Shown: positions 11,166-23,195, numbered from the stretch's first letter. The stretch: 64,000 nucleotides of DNA from Siphonodentalium dalli (GCA_032622095.1 CP136068.1:10519729-10583728); one strand, 5' to 3'. A program made the numbers and translations. The notes: generated from the letters alone by a model not told the origin.

Positions 11166-12702
11166 CCGTATCATCATTGTCATATTCCGGTTGTTCTGGG
11201 ATTACTAGCTCTGGCATCTGTGGCCCGTCGAACCAGATAAATAGCCCTGTCAATTTTCTGACGCAAAACAGAATTGCAAGGCGGAATACTACTACCGTCC
11301 AGTCCTTTCAGCTTTGATAACAGTCTGTTTTCATTCTTAGGCCCAAAAGCTTTCTCGAACACATTGAATCTGTATTCGTTAATTGGGATGGGTTTGGAGG
11401 CACCATATAGCGTACATGTATACTCTTCTGGCGCCTCGTACGTTTCTTCTGAAACAGATCATGAGGCCAAGTCTGCAAATGGTTCAGAATATCGATCGTC
11501 GGGATCAAGAAAGAGCAAAAGGGCGTTTATTGCCATTCTGAGCAAAAGCGGCAGTATAATCGCACCCGCTGTATGCGTGAAATGCTGGCAGCTCAGAACA
11601 GATGATTTCTACTATTTCCTCAGACACAGCTGAAACGTTCACGTAGCGTCTGCTACCACGTCCAGTTGTACCAACATCCATCCAGATAATAGATTTAACT
11701 GTATGTATGTGATGCAATAGAAAAATACGAGTATATCTGTGTCCACAGCTCGTACTACGATGTTACCAACTGGTATTTCATGATCAACATCCACCATTTG
11801 TAGACAAACATTGTGTCTGCCTCCGGATGATCACAATACAGACTTTCCACGGTCTGCTTCTCGACATTGCCATCGACAACAATAAACTCCACACACTCTT
11901 CGTCAAAGCCAAGGTGTATTCCCTGTCGACAAAGACATGTGTGGTGTGAAGAAGAACAATCTTTGGCAAAATATCGAGGCAGCTGTTTCTTGAAAGATGT
12001 AGATTTCAATGCTTTAGACATATATTTAGGAATCAACTGCTCAGGACCGGTTATCACGTATGTGACCTGCTCAGCACCTTCGCGTTCTCGTTCACAGTCC
12101 TTGATGGAAGGTTCCACATATGTGTCGAACACCACGTCGATTCGTTTGGACTTTAGGTTTAAAAGTTTGTGAAGCACGACACGAGAGAGTCAGCCATCTG
12201 TCGGGGGTAAAGCCGACGGTAAGCCTTGCAGCAGGAATGACGATGTGAGCATCTAAGAATTCTGGAGTCCCATCGTCAATGACCTTCCCCTCGAGCAATG
12301 GGAATAAAGAACTTTTGTCCGTGTGAGCCATTGTACCGTCAGTCTTGCAGATAGAGAGTGGTACTGATGTCAATAGGAATTGAAGAAGGAATTCTATGTC
12401 AACTTCACGCTTAGTTGCAAGGATTGCTATTTTCCCCCAGCATATCCCTCGTGCATCGGAGCTCTTTATCATCGTTAAATCGTCGTGCTTCTGTTTGCCA
12501 ACTTTCTTTATTGTTAATAAGGATTCGCTAATTTCAGTACTGGCACATTGGCCTGTACGTTCAAGAGGGCGTCTGTTTCCAGAGTAAATGGATAGGCGTT
12601 AGCCTGTATACAGATGAGAAGCTTGTTGGGGTCACCATTGTCACGATCAATCCTACTGTCAGTCAGTTCAGCTCGGACATCATATAGTTGTATGTAGTCC
12701 AC
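11165..12702 (-). pseudogene. Decayed copy (left, minus strand) of an invertebrate protein family with PIN/FEN-like acidic motifs
   Basis: Read on the minus strand in several frames, the order of conserved blocks is: an N-terminal piece with NAYPFTLETDALLNVQANV (12702-12514); PLSICKTDGTMAHTDKS (12472-12092); VVFDTYVEPSIKDCERE and ITGPEQLIPKYMSKALKS; CDHPEADTMFVY; VKSIIWMDVGTTG; FHAYSGCDYTAAFAQNGNK; and FIWFDGPQMPELVIPEQ. I recognise this order from long uncharacterised proteins scattered through insect and mollusc genomes. The aspartates of HPEADT and GCDYT are spaced like metal-binding residues of PIN/FEN-type nucleases, which is an inference. The copy has frameshifts and stops, and lacks about 100 bp before FIWFDGP compared with the right copy. 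Probably mobile-element derived; no function is assignable. Confidence 0.75.
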
Positions 12703-12734
12703 ATAAAAAGTTCAAATGCAGCGCTGATAAGTGC

Positions 12735-13997
12735 GGCTCTACTTCCCTTTGTCACACCGGTACCACGCTCTATCTGCCATCGTCGATGGCAATTTCTTGC
12801 TGCACTGACTACCGCCGGATTTACCCCGACATATGGTGGACTCTCCCGTATCGTGCTTCACAAGCTATTAAACCTAACGTCCAAGCGAATACGTGGAAAT
12901 TCCACCAAGGACTGTGAACGAGAATGCAGAGGTGCTGAGCAGGTCACATACATGATAACCGGTCCTGAGCAGTTGGTCCCTAAATATACGTCTAAAGCAT
13001 TGAAATCTACATCTTTCAAAAAGCAGCTACCTCGATGTTTTGCCAAAGATCGGTCTTCTTCACAACACACACATGTCTTGGTCGACAGGGAAGTGTACCT
13101 TGGCTTTGACGAAGAGTGTGTGAAGTTTGTTGTTGTCGATGGTGGTGTCGAGAAGCATACCATGAAAGTCTGTATTGTGATCATCCTGCGGCATACACAA
13201 GGGTTTGTCTACACATGGTGGATATTAGTCATGAAATACCCGTTGGTAACATCGTAGTACGAGCTGCGGACACAGATTTACTCGTAATTCTATTGCATCA
13301 CATACATACATTTAAATCTGTTATCTGGATGGACGTTGGCACAACTGGACATGGTAACAGACGCTACTTGAACGTTTCAGCTGTGTCTGAGGAATTAAGA
13401 GAAACCATCTGTTATGCGCTGCCAGCATTTCACGTCTACATCGGGTGCGATTATACGGCCGATTTTGCTCGGAAGGGCAAGAAACGCCCTTTTGCTTCTC
13501 TGTAGATCGCGACGATCGATATCCTGAAGCATTTGCAGACTTGGTTTCAGGATCTGTTTCCGACGAAACGTACGAGATGCTTGAAGAGTATACATGTACG
13601 TTATATGGTGCCCGCAAACCCATCCCAATTAACAAATACAGATTCAAAGTTTTGAGAAAACTTTTGGACCGAAGGATGAAAACCGACCGTTATCAAAACT
13701 GAAAGGACTGTAGGGAGTAGCATTCCGCCTTGCAAGTCTGGTGTGCCTCAGAAAATTTACAGGGCTAAGTATATGGCTAATATGTGGCATGCTGTGGTTG
13801 ATAACAGTCTTCCCAATGATCCTGGTAGTGAATGGGAACTTGCTGATGGGTCGTATTGGATCATCTGGTTCGATGGACCGCATTTGCCAAAGTCAGTAAT
13901 CACAGAACAACCGGAATGTGACAACGATGATACGGACGATGAGCGTGTACCTGGTTGTGCTGATGACTCCGACACTGATTACGAAATGGACCCATAG
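12735..13997 (+). pseudogene. Decayed copy (right, plus strand) of the same PIN/FEN-like family
   Basis: The mirror partner of the left copy, reading away from it. Blocks in order: TTAGFTPTYGG, HKLLNLTSKRI, ITGPEQLVPKYTSKALKS, DEECVKFVVVDGGVEKH, a frameshift inside the HPEADT region, then VRAADTDLLVILLHHIHTFK, SVIWMDVGTTGHGNRRYLNV, FHVYIGCDYTADFARKGKK, a frameshift near 13503, then VSDETYEMLEEYTCTLYGA, KIYRAKYMANMWH and WIIWFDGPHLPKSV, ending in an acidic tail and a stop at 13995-13997. It lacks the N-terminal 300 bp and the KTDGTMAHTDKS block present in the left copy, but keeps the C-terminal segment the left copy has lost. At least two frameshifts make it non-functional as read. Confidence 0.75.
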
Positions 13998-14272
13998 ATA
14001 TACATTCATTGTCAATAGATGCCGAGCTCATGCAATAGCTTAATGAAGCTTTCCGTGTTTATGTTCTATGATCTTGACAATTAATACCAAACGTAATTGT
14101 TCCAAGAAGCTTTAGTGTTCAAAGTGTTTAATGTTTTTTTTCTTCTTTTTAAACAGGAATATGTTTCACTTCTGTATGCCATGTTTTAAGCTTGAGTTAC
14201 TAACTGACTATATATTATCACACAAAGAACTACATATATGTGGGTTTTTTGTACCCCCTATATATGGACCTC
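13998..14272. other. AT-rich spacer
   Basis: No feature recognised between the pseudogene stop and the 154-bp tandem array. Confidence 0.5.
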
Positions 14273-15010
14273 TTCTTATTTGAAAACGCCAGGGAATTTG
14301 CTTTCTTAAGTTGTGTGTTTATGATCAGTGGACATAATAGACTATTCCAGGTAAAAATGGTGGACTTGCGCGATTGTGTAATTAAAAATGAAATTTTAAC
14401 ATTTTTGGGCCCCCTAGAAGACCCTTCTTATATGAAAATGCCAGGAAATTTCCGTTCTTAAGTTGTTTTTTATGATCAGTGAATACAGGAGACTACTCCA
14501 GGAAAAAATGGTGGACTTGCACGATTGTGTAATTAAAAGTGAATTTTTTACATTTTTGCCCCCCCCCCTCCAGCTAGAAGACCCCTTCTTATTTGAAAAC
14601 GCCAGGAAATTTGCGTTCTTAAGTTGTGTTTTTATTATCAGTGAATACAGTAAACCATTTCAGGAAAAATGGTGGACTTGCGCAATTGTGTAATTAAAAG
14701 TGAAATTTTGACATTTTTGGTCCCCCCCTAGAGGACCCCTTCTTATTTGAAAACGCCAGGAAATTTGCGTTCTTAAGTTGTATTTTTATGATCAGTGAAT
14801 ACAGTATACCATTTCATGAAAAAATGGTGGACTTGCGCTATTGTGTAATTAAAAGTGAAATTTTGACATTGTTTGGTCCCCCTAGAAGACCCCTTCTTAT
14901 TTGAAAACGCCAGGAAATTTCCGTTCTTAAGTTATGTTTTTATGATCAGTGAACATAGTAGAGTATTCAATGTGAAGATGGTGGACTTGCGCGATAGTGT
15001 AATTATTAAA
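14273..15010 (+). repeat. Tandem repeat, about 154 bp x 5
   Basis: Five units start at CTTCTTA near 14273, 14424, 14585, 14739 and 14893. Each contains GAAAACGCCAGG, TTCTTAAGTTGT, ATGATCAGTGAA, AATGGTGGACTTGCGC and GTGTAATTAAAAGTGAA, and ends in a C-run of variable length. A broken sixth unit with the same ATAGTGTAATTAAAA block extends to about 15150, up to the Helitron remnant. Confidence 0.9.
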
Positions 15011-15179
15011 AGTCATTTTTTGGGTTTTGGAGGGCCATCTGGCCCCTAAACGCCAGGAATGCGCAACTTAAGAAATTCGTTTTCCGTAATGATCTATCAC
15101 CGCCAACAAATCGAGAGCATCAAACCTTCCATGCGCGATAGTGTAATTAAAACCCTCCTGGCTCCCGAACTATATCGCA

Positions 15180-15402
15180 CACAGGTTGGCCGAAAATGTG
15201 CGATTTCTTCAAAAGGTTCACGAGCTTCGTCCATTTCAGACGGAACACTCTAGCTGCCAAGTCATGCCTGTCTTTAGAAACCTCGCCCTCGAACAATTCA
15301 ACCTTCAACTCCTGCCATGCAGGGTTGCACGTGAATGTGATGAAAAGGTCCGGACGACCGAAGTGCCTGACAAATGTCATAGTATCCTGCGTCTTATCCT
15401 AC
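15180..15402 (-). pseudogene. Helitron Rep/helicase remnant, downstream segment
   Basis: Minus-strand frame with TMTFVRHFGRPDLFITFTCN followed by PAWQELK, the signature of the Helitron_like_N domain (N-terminal part of the Rep/helicase protein). It continues to NLLKKSHIFGQPVCDI, where homology stops and the 154-bp repeat sequence takes over; the HUH nuclease motif and the helicase are absent. The segment starts immediately beside the CACTA terminus, and its missing N-terminal neighbour lies on the far side of that element at 25338-26781. An in-frame TAG precedes DKTQDTM at the junction. Confidence 0.85.
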
Positions 15403-15405
15403 ATA
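15403..15405. other. 3-bp target-site duplication (ATA), left
   Basis: ATA directly before CACTACTGCAAG; matched by ATA at 25335-25337 after the other terminus. Confidence 0.8.
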
Positions 15406-15417
15406 CACTACTGCAAG

Positions 15418-16110
15418 TTTAAATATTAAAACCACATTAAATGGTCATTAAAGTTATGTCATTTAAAAACCTTTAATATATCCTCAAATTTTCCATTAAA
15501 ATATTTGTAAATTGTCATTAAAACATGCCAATAGTTAGAACATTAAATCACCATTAAAATAAAAATTAAGTATCCATTAAAACATTTTTTAAACGTCCAT
15601 TAAACTGGTTTAATGATCCTATTCGTTGTTGGTTTTAATGCGCTTAAATTCGGCCTTCCCTTTTCCCACCATTTTAATGTTCTTATTTTTTTTAAACGTC
15701 CATTAAACTGGTTTAATGATCCTATTTGTGGTTGGTTTTAATGCGCTTAAATTCGACATTAACTTTTTTTCAGAATTTTAACGTTCTTATTTTTTTAATT
15801 TTTACCTATCAGTTAATAATTAATGCAGTATTCGTTTATCATTAATTTCCATGAGTGTTGCATTTTGTACTTTTAATGCACATTTAATGGTGCATTAAAT
15901 AGATAATTATAGTAGTATACGTAATTAAAAACAGCATTGATTTAACATTAAATTGTTAACCTGGATTTCGGAATTTTATTGCAGGGCATTAATTAACTCA
16001 TATTAACATTGTTATTGTTGCTCTAGCAATTTTAATGTACGCCACTAACAGTACATTAAATTTATTAACGGGCAGTTAGCAATCATAATGCATTTTAATG
16101 ATATTGTTTC
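15418..16110. repeat. Left subterminal repeat region of the CACTA element
   Basis: Very high density of ATTAAA and its complement TTTAAT in both orientations, including a duplicated segment with AAACGTCCATTAAACTGGTT near 15590 and 15694. Such clusters are the usual transposase-binding regions of CACTA elements; binding here is inferred. Confidence 0.75.
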
Positions 16111-16336
16111 CTCGTTATAATGTATGTTCTACAGTTATTTTTCATTCCTAGTGTAAATTCCTTCAGTTAATATTCATTACTAAATGGTCTTATATGAAAT
16201 GTGTTTTAAGTTCATGCAATACTCACAGTTTATGTGTCAAACCCTACTAATCATATTCCAGGTAACGATACAAACCTACCATGTTGTGGATAGCTAGCCG
16301 TTACAGAAAACCCCGCTTTAATTTCAAATTCAAATT

Positions 16337-16402
16337 AAGTATTCCTACGCGGGGAAAACCCACCTGCTTCAATTTGCAAATTAAAATTAAGTATTCCTAC
16401 GC
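16337..16402. repeat. Short direct duplication, 52-bp spacing
   Basis: AAGTATTCCTACGC occurs at 16337 and 16389, preceded each time by similar AATT/CAAATT-rich sequence. Confidence 0.7.
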
Positions 16403-16559
16403 CCCATATGTTGTAAATTATCACATCGCCTGGTTCTGTTTCAAATATCACTGGCAAACTCCAGCCACAGTTATGTCTCATCAATCCGCTGTGATCACAG
16501 CTATAGCCTATATGACACGTGCACTGTATGGAGTTTGTATCACTGGTTCCAATTAAATT

Positions 16560-17770
16560 CTGTTTACATTCCAGCAGTTGTGGTATTATGATGTTAATGC
16601 TGGTGCCATGCTAGACACCAATCAAGTATCCAATTCACTCTTTGTCGAGGTAATGATGTATACATAATGATTGATTTTACAATCAGGTAAAAATACTAGC
16701 ATACCACCTACTCATTGAACATCCTGGCATTACACAATTAAAGGGGCAGTCAACGTTTATAAGCTATTTTCAAAGTGGAAGTTAATGGTTTTATATCGCT
16801 ATTTCATAGGTATTTGACACATATTTTTAGGTCGGACATCATTCTGTAGGTGGTATATTGCATTGAACTTGTCTCAAATAAATCAGGTCCAGTTTACTTG
16901 TTATACAGTACGAAAACGTTGTACCTTTTTAACAATTTAATAGCAAGTTGAGGTCAACGCGGTATAACACTCTATTGCGTCAGTACGCCTATCTAAAACC
17001 GCGTGGTAAAATAAACATGGCGCATAGGGACGTATAGCTAGAGGGTTCCGTTAGGGGGGCTAATAAATTTGCGTAATTCAATTTGCACCCCACTTGGCTG
17101 TTCCTTCAAATGCCTGGATCATAGCCTATTCTGAATGGATCAGTATACTTGTAATCATGCACTGGGTGCAACATGGTTCTGCCAGTAGAACAAAATTACA
17201 GTTCTGAACCTGAAAATCCGATCTTGGTTGGGCACGGTGGGAGAAAAGTTTTCAAATCTGAACATGAAAACCGCAAAATCCTATAGCATCTATACTGGCC
17301 TCGAGCTTTCCAAGTGTTGGGATTCTCCAACCTGACACCCCCACGGAGGTTGGAAAATTTCCAACTCATGACCATTTAAGTTGGCCATGGGGGGGGGGTC
17401 ATGTGGTACCAGCGTACAGGCTTCCCGACTTATGGCCATTACAGTCAAAATGTTGGACCTAAAGTAGGAAAATACGCAAATGTTGGTCTGAATACAACAA
17501 ATTCCCCAATAATTCATTGTTGAATAATCAAATTACAAGAACAATTTCAACCCATTGTTAATGTTAAATTTGCACACGTCCATGCATAGTAGCGGGAATA
17601 TCCAAATGGAATAAATATGTATTTAGTGCGTCTACTCGCATTTAATTTTAAACAAACGTCGCACTTTCGTCGACTCGAATTCAAATAGCACAAAATTACG
17701 TCATGCTCGTTGGTGTTTTCCAGTTTCCCCTCATTAGCATGTCATTATGCAGCTCGTTTGCATTTCTCCG
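16560..17770. other. Unassigned interior of the CACTA element
   Basis: No transposase-like or other protein similarity seen in any frame. A G-run of nine near 17390 and a GTAGTGCGTCTACTC-type block near 17620 (related to 19140-19250) are the only notable points. Confidence 0.5.
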
Positions 17771-17771
17771 A

Positions 17772-17782
17772 TACAAATTCCA
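17772..17782. other. LINE target-site duplication, left (TACAAATTCCA)
   Basis: An 11-bp perfect direct repeat, matched at 19062-19072. Confidence 0.85.
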
Positions 17783-19061
17783 CCTAACACCTTATATGTT
17801 TGTTCTTAACAATAATGTAGTTGGAATTGAATAAAAATATAAGTACCTTGGAATAATATTTCATGAAAATGGAGATTTTGCCATTACTGCAGACACTTTG
17901 GCAAAGTCAGCAGCCAGAGCTTTAGGTGCAGTAATATCAAAAAATCACACATATAAAGACATAGGTTTTAAGACATATGAAAAACTCTTACTTAACTGTG
18001 TAACTCCGATAATGGACTATGCTTCAGCGATTTGGGGCTATAAGAAAAATAACTGTATAGAAATGATTCAACATAGGGCTTTTAGATATTTTCTAGGGGT
18101 GCATAGGTTTTGTCCGCTTTTGGCAATATATGGGGAAATTGGTATTCAGACAAGCAGGATGCGACGCTGGGTGAACATGATCAGACTTTGGAATCGCTTG
18201 ATAACATTACCCGATAGCAGGCTTGCGAAAATTGTTTTATTATGGGATTTGATGGAAAATGCAGATGGTTGGTGCGCATCCGTTGATAAAGTACTTGCTG
18301 ATGTCGATATGACTCAGAATTTTGAATATTTACAAACTTGTTGTTTGGACGTCTTTCAACGAAGACTCTTACGAGAACACGAAGAGTCCTGGTCACAAAG
18401 TCTAAACTATGTCCCTAAATTACGCACATATAATCTATTTAAAACCGCATATGAACCTGAGAAATATGTAGACATGAATATACACAAATCATATCTACAT
18501 TCCTGGCACAATTTCGATGTGCTATTCTCCCTTTGAGGATTGAAACTGGGCGTTTTAAAAATGAGAAGCTCCATGAACGCATTTGTGTTATATGTAGCTT
18601 GAAAGAGATCGAAGATGATACACATTTCCTCTTGCGTTGCCCTTATTATCAGGATCTCAGAATATCCCTCTTAATATCTCTACCTGAAAGAATTTCTGAA
18701 TTGGTATCCGAAGGAAAGTATAAAGAAGCACTTATCGAAATAATGTCTTACCCACGACAAATATCTAAATACCTCTCTGACGCTTTCAGCAAAAGAAAGA
18801 ACTTTTTATATAGACATTAAACTACTTATTATGGTAATGGTTAACACACATATATACAATGAGTCAGTATGAATGTTTAAATTTTAATTTTTAGTTTGAA
18901 ATTTGATTTAGCAGGAATCGTTACGTGAAAACGTATGGGAAAATATTATATTAAGCGTGACATATAGGCCTTATAGGCCGGGTGTTTACTGTATACTGTT
19001 CTTATTATATTTTGTATTATGTATACACATGTCACGGAAATAAATTATATCTCTCTCTATC
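17783..19061 (+). mobile_element. 5'-truncated LINE insertion, 1,279 bp, with 11-bp target-site duplication
   Basis: The insertion begins within the post-RT part of ORF2 and ends in a short (TC)/(ATCT) tail after an AATAAA-like signal at about 19039-19044. It is flanked by TACAAATTCCA on both sides, the mark of target-primed reverse transcription. The flanking sequence on both sides belongs to the CACTA element interior, so this copy landed after that element existed. Confidence 0.9.
17800..18817 (+). pseudogene. LINE ORF2 C-terminal remnant
   Basis: Encodes the region after the RT catalytic core: KYKYLGIIFHENGDF, LAKSAARALGAVI, a thumb-like stretch LLNCVTPIMDYASAIWG, a helical middle, then after a one-base frameshift near 18536 RIETGRFKNEKLHERICVIC and EIEDDTHFLLRCPYYQDLR. 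The last block has Cys-x2-Cys...His-x4-Cys spacing, the C-terminal zinc-finger-like end common in CR1-, L2- and RTE-like LINEs. Defects are an in-frame stop before KYKYLG (near 17833) and the frameshift. The family is certain at the level of non-LTR ORF2; the clade is not. Confidence 0.85.
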
Positions 19062-19072
19062 TACAAATTCCA
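19062..19072. other. LINE target-site duplication, right (TACAAATTCCA)
   Basis: A perfect match to 17772-17782. Confidence 0.85.
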
Positions 19073-20440
19073 GTCGACGGTGATGCGACGTTTGTTTCAA
19101 ACACGCATCTCACACGCATCAGCAATTAAATTCGTGTTTACCACACGTATTCTTCGTCGGTAGTGCGTCTACTCCCATTTATTTCAAACAAACATCGTAT
19201 ACTCGAATTAAAATAATTGAATTCAAGTCGTCGGTAGCGCGACGTTTGTTCCAAGGGTTACAGGGCCATATGAACATCCCATATGTACCAGTTCCAGATA
19301 AAAAAAAATATATGCCATTTCCACTTTTCCCCATGTTCTGTTCCCGATTCCCAAAAAAAACAAACATTCTGACAATCCCAATTCCCGAAAAATAAAAAGT
19401 GTCCACCACGGTGTCCCATTTTTTACACATGTGAAACACTCACCGTTCGGCCTACATGTCATGGAAACTTTTAGCAATGCCCTGGCATTGGCATATGAAT
19501 AGTATAATAATAAAGAACTTAATTAAAAATTCATACTACCCCACTGTATGACTCATCCCATTTGCACAATATGGCGGTTCCTTGTTGTTATCAGGTGTGT
19601 TTCATATGTTTAAAGTAGTACTCTGGACACATCGGGAGCAAATTCGAATTTGGCTCATAAATGCAATTTCGCGTTCACGTTCAAGGAAATTTGCGCTCGA
19701 ATTATTACTGTGGTATTTATATTTTCCCAATTGGGGCAAGCAACAGTCACCAATTATTTCCTGCTCGACGGGTTTAATATCTTACATGCATATACATCTT
19801 CATGTGTCAGCAACTTGCATTTAAGTCTGTAAGCTAGCCCCAAATGTGTGTAATCCAAATTATGTTGACAAATTAAGTGCAAAGAGAATTTACATTGGGT
19901 CATAAAATTAGAAGCTACCAACAAACTCCTGCTGTGTTACCACCATGCATGCTCAGAACAAAATCTGTGAATGTTTATCTGACGGTGAATTATAACTTAG
20001 ATGCATCTCTGTGTACATCGTATAGGCTTTAAATTATCTTAAATTAAGAATATTTTACATTTAGTTGCTGCATAGTTAAATTACCAGTTTTTGTTCAAGC
20101 TATGTCAACCAATTATTCGGTATCTTCAATTGTGTTTCGCAGTGCATTTTGTAGTGGGATTTAAATAAATTTTAAGCAGTCATTCGTGTACAGTTAAAGG
20201 GACACATAGTATTCAATAAAAAACACGAATGTCATCCCCAAATAACACTCTTGGCGCCACATCTAATGCGAAAATCATTTTAAATTTCATCCTCAGCTGA
20301 AATACTTTTGGTGTTCGTTGGCATTGGCAAAGTTAATTTAATAAATTACGTAAAAATACTTAGAGAAAGTCGGCAGTTATCACATTAAAATTACAATCAA
20401 GAATTTCCGTATACATTAGCTTAACTTCACGAAGTCTAGC
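19073..20440. other. Unassigned CACTA interior
   Basis: AT-rich; a GTCGGTAGTGCGTCTACTC-like block repeats at about 19155 and 19230. No genes supported. Confidence 0.5.
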
Positions 20441-20449
20441 TAAGCTATT

Positions 20450-21015
20450 GCCATCGTGCGGCATCTGTGGGTCTGTCCGTATGTAGGTATGTTAACATTT
20501 CTTTTAGCATGGGCTACAGTCCACATTTTTCATCCGATCTGCTTGAAATTTGCTGTGTACATTCACATGTTAATGGGTATGTGTTAGTTTGGCCACACCC
20601 TTTTAAATAAAAGTATCAATGGTACTGGCTCAATGTTATGTTCTTATTGGCTCATTGCACTTTCAAGTTTCGAGAAAATCGGTTCATAAATGTGACCCGT
20701 AGGGCGTTCCAAAGAAATTATAGATGGTTGCCATGGCAACCATTTTGTATTGTGGAATGCACCAAAAATAGAACATTCTCATCTGCTCATGATACTAAGT
20801 AATCCTAGCAAGTTTCCAGAAAATCCTACAAAATCCGTTCATAAATGCCACATGTAGCATGTGCCAAAACATTCAAAATGGCTGTAATGGCGACCATTTT
20901 GCATTTCAGAACGAACTCAAAATAGGACGTTCTCATCTGCTCATGGTACTAAGTAATCCTAGCAAGTTTTGAGAACATCCGTTCATAAATGCGACCTCTA
21001 GGGTGTGCCAAATAA
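20450..21015 (+). repeat. Repeat region with three 145-155-bp units
   Basis: Begins with a GGTCTGTCCGTATGTAGGTA lead-in, then three related units that share AATCCGTTCATAAATG (near 20677, 20832 and 20976), a GTGCCAAA-type block, ATGGCNNCCATTTTGCAT, and CTCATCTGCTCATG. Lead-ins of the GTCTGTC type also occur near 56000, so this is probably a dispersed invertebrate repeat with internal tandem structure. Confidence 0.7.
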
Positions 21016-21990
21016 TTCGAGATGGCTGCCACTTAAAGGCACGTGCGGCCTTAATTGTCGAAAATATTCATATTTGTTCCAAACCGTAAACAGAAAAACA
21101 GTAAAACGCATACAGTTCCGTTCATATATACCATGACCATCGCGTAAACGGCATGTTATCATAAAGACCTACTATATTTTACCTAAGCAAGAGCACAATG
21201 AAGACAACACAATGCTACTGGCTAATCGCACACAAATGGCATAAACGCTCTTTATTAGTTCCATATCAGGTATTCACCAACAAGGAACGCTCTTTATGTT
21301 TACCATCATAATATAAACAAACACCAGAAAAGTAACTTTTTACGCTTTTGTTTACATAACAATGGTCAAACATATGACCATAACATACTGTTTATGCGAT
21401 ATTTCTTATTTGTATACGGACAAAGTATATCTACATTTTGATGTTATTCCTGATTGTGGCGGTTTTTGACGGGTGGAGATATTTTCACAGGATACCCACC
21501 GCCAAGGCCAACCGTGTCTTTAAAAGTAGTAGTTCTAAAGAGGGACATAGCCTAGGGGGTCTCCGTTTAGGAGTGGGTTGTCCACCTTGAAATATGGTCC
21601 ACACCCCATACCCCACAACCCCACATAGTCCATAGTCTGCTCCCTCCCAACTGAAGCAAGCACACTCCAAAATTCCTTTGCACATGTAGCAATTTTACAG
21701 CTTATACCTCAAGCTTTCCTAACTGGCAAAGTTACAACATTACATACCCCCTTTTTTAATGGTGAACCCCATTCAAACAAATTATGATCCCAACTCTCCA
21801 TAGGCCATATACACCAAATGCCATTTCTTAATTGGTGGAACCCATTTTAACAAATATGTAACCCAGTGCCGAGTAACACAACTTTTTACACAAGCACCCT
21901 CCATACTAGTTACTACATATATGCTAAATAGCACTGATGGCAGCTGATGGCTCTTAATTAGGAGCCATTTTAACAATTACTACGGGGCAA
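21016..21990. other. Unassigned CACTA interior
   Basis: No coding or repeat feature that I can support. Confidence 0.5.
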
Positions 21991-21995
21991 GATAA

Positions 21996-22078
21996 TATCT
22001 CCTAATTGGGAAATACTAAGTCCTAATTAGGATATTCTAAGTCCTAATTTGGAGATACTAAGTCCTAATTAGGAGATA
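21996..22078. repeat. 21-bp minisatellite with palindromic core
   Basis: About four units of a 21-bp period; the core TCCTAATTAGGA is self-complementary. Confidence 0.85.
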
Positions 22079-22780
22079 GTATTTTGTTGTTAGGTGGCAC
22101 TAATACTTTTCCATAGATTTCAAACTCCACAGTTAAATAGGACATCTGTTGTTCCTCAACAATAAAGCACCAACACAAATAATTACTCCCAGCACAGATT
22201 TCGGCAGCTCTTGTATATTCACATGGGGTTACTTTGATTTCAGAGACCAGTTAAAAGATTGAATATCTGGTTAAGATAATGATGTGTTAACACGCTGCAA
22301 TAAAAATATCACAGATGGATACTATTATATGTTAGATTTTGAAACAAAAGTTCGTGAAATTGTGGTTCCCAATAAACAAGTTTTCCTTGCTAGAAGAATT
22401 AATCCACACAGCCTTTGGATATGCTATACTGTGTGGATCTACTGTTGTAAAGTGTGAACACATGCGTGACTTTATAAGTGGCCATAAGTAGCTAATTTAT
22501 GCACATGGCGCACAAGTCTTCTGATAAAGCTATGTTATTACTCTAGGAGCAATAAACCGCTATCTGCTCCCTAGATCTGCGGAATGCTGGCTTGACAATT
22601 TAACTGCCGTTGAGATATAGCATATCTCTCTTTTAGAAGGTATAGGCGTATTAAGCCCAGAAATATCCGAATTTGCATCAAAATATATAATTAAATACAG
22701 GAAGTGACAAAATTTTAGATCCCGTTATGCGTCATTGACATTCACTAATATTGCCATGCACTTTCCACAGAGTCAAGTAT

Positions 22781-23195
22781 GAGGGTATTACCCCCCCCCC
22801 CTTTCGGTACGCGGGATTCAGGGTGTTTTGAAGCCCTACGCGGGATTCATACCCCTGAATTAACTGGTATTCAGGTTCACGCAAAGCACCTTGGACGCAG
22901 GTTTCGATGGCGCAAAATAATATTTTGTGCCTGTTTATGTATGAATGAGTGGGTAGAATAGCTTATTGGGCATATTCGACCACCATTCCATCATAAACAA
23001 ACATTAATCGTATCAAAACGGCCTCATAACGCCCATAACTCGATCTGCGTCAATTAATTGTATGTCATTTGTCGCATATCATTTCTTAACATGTATTCAG
23101 GATTCACCCCCCAAAATTAACAGGTATTCAGAATTCACCCCCCCCCCCCCAAATTAACTGGTATTCATGATTCAGGGTGAGGGGTAATACCCTTC
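22781..23195. mobile_element. Small inverted-repeat element (MITE-like), about 415 bp
   Basis: Ends are GAGGGTATTACCCC (22781) and GGGGTAATACCCTTC (23181-23195), inverted with one extra base. Inside are C-runs and repeated GGTATTCAGGATTCA-type blocks. No clear target-site duplication, so assignment to a superfamily is not possible. Confidence 0.5.

Noticed and set aside
15418-16110. Origin of replication or A/T-rich regulatory region
   Set aside because: The ATTAAA clusters are mirrored at the other end of the element and are better explained as CACTA subterminal repeats.
18181-18625. Minus-strand frames opposite the LINE ORF
   Set aside because: Shadows of the plus-strand ORF2 remnant.
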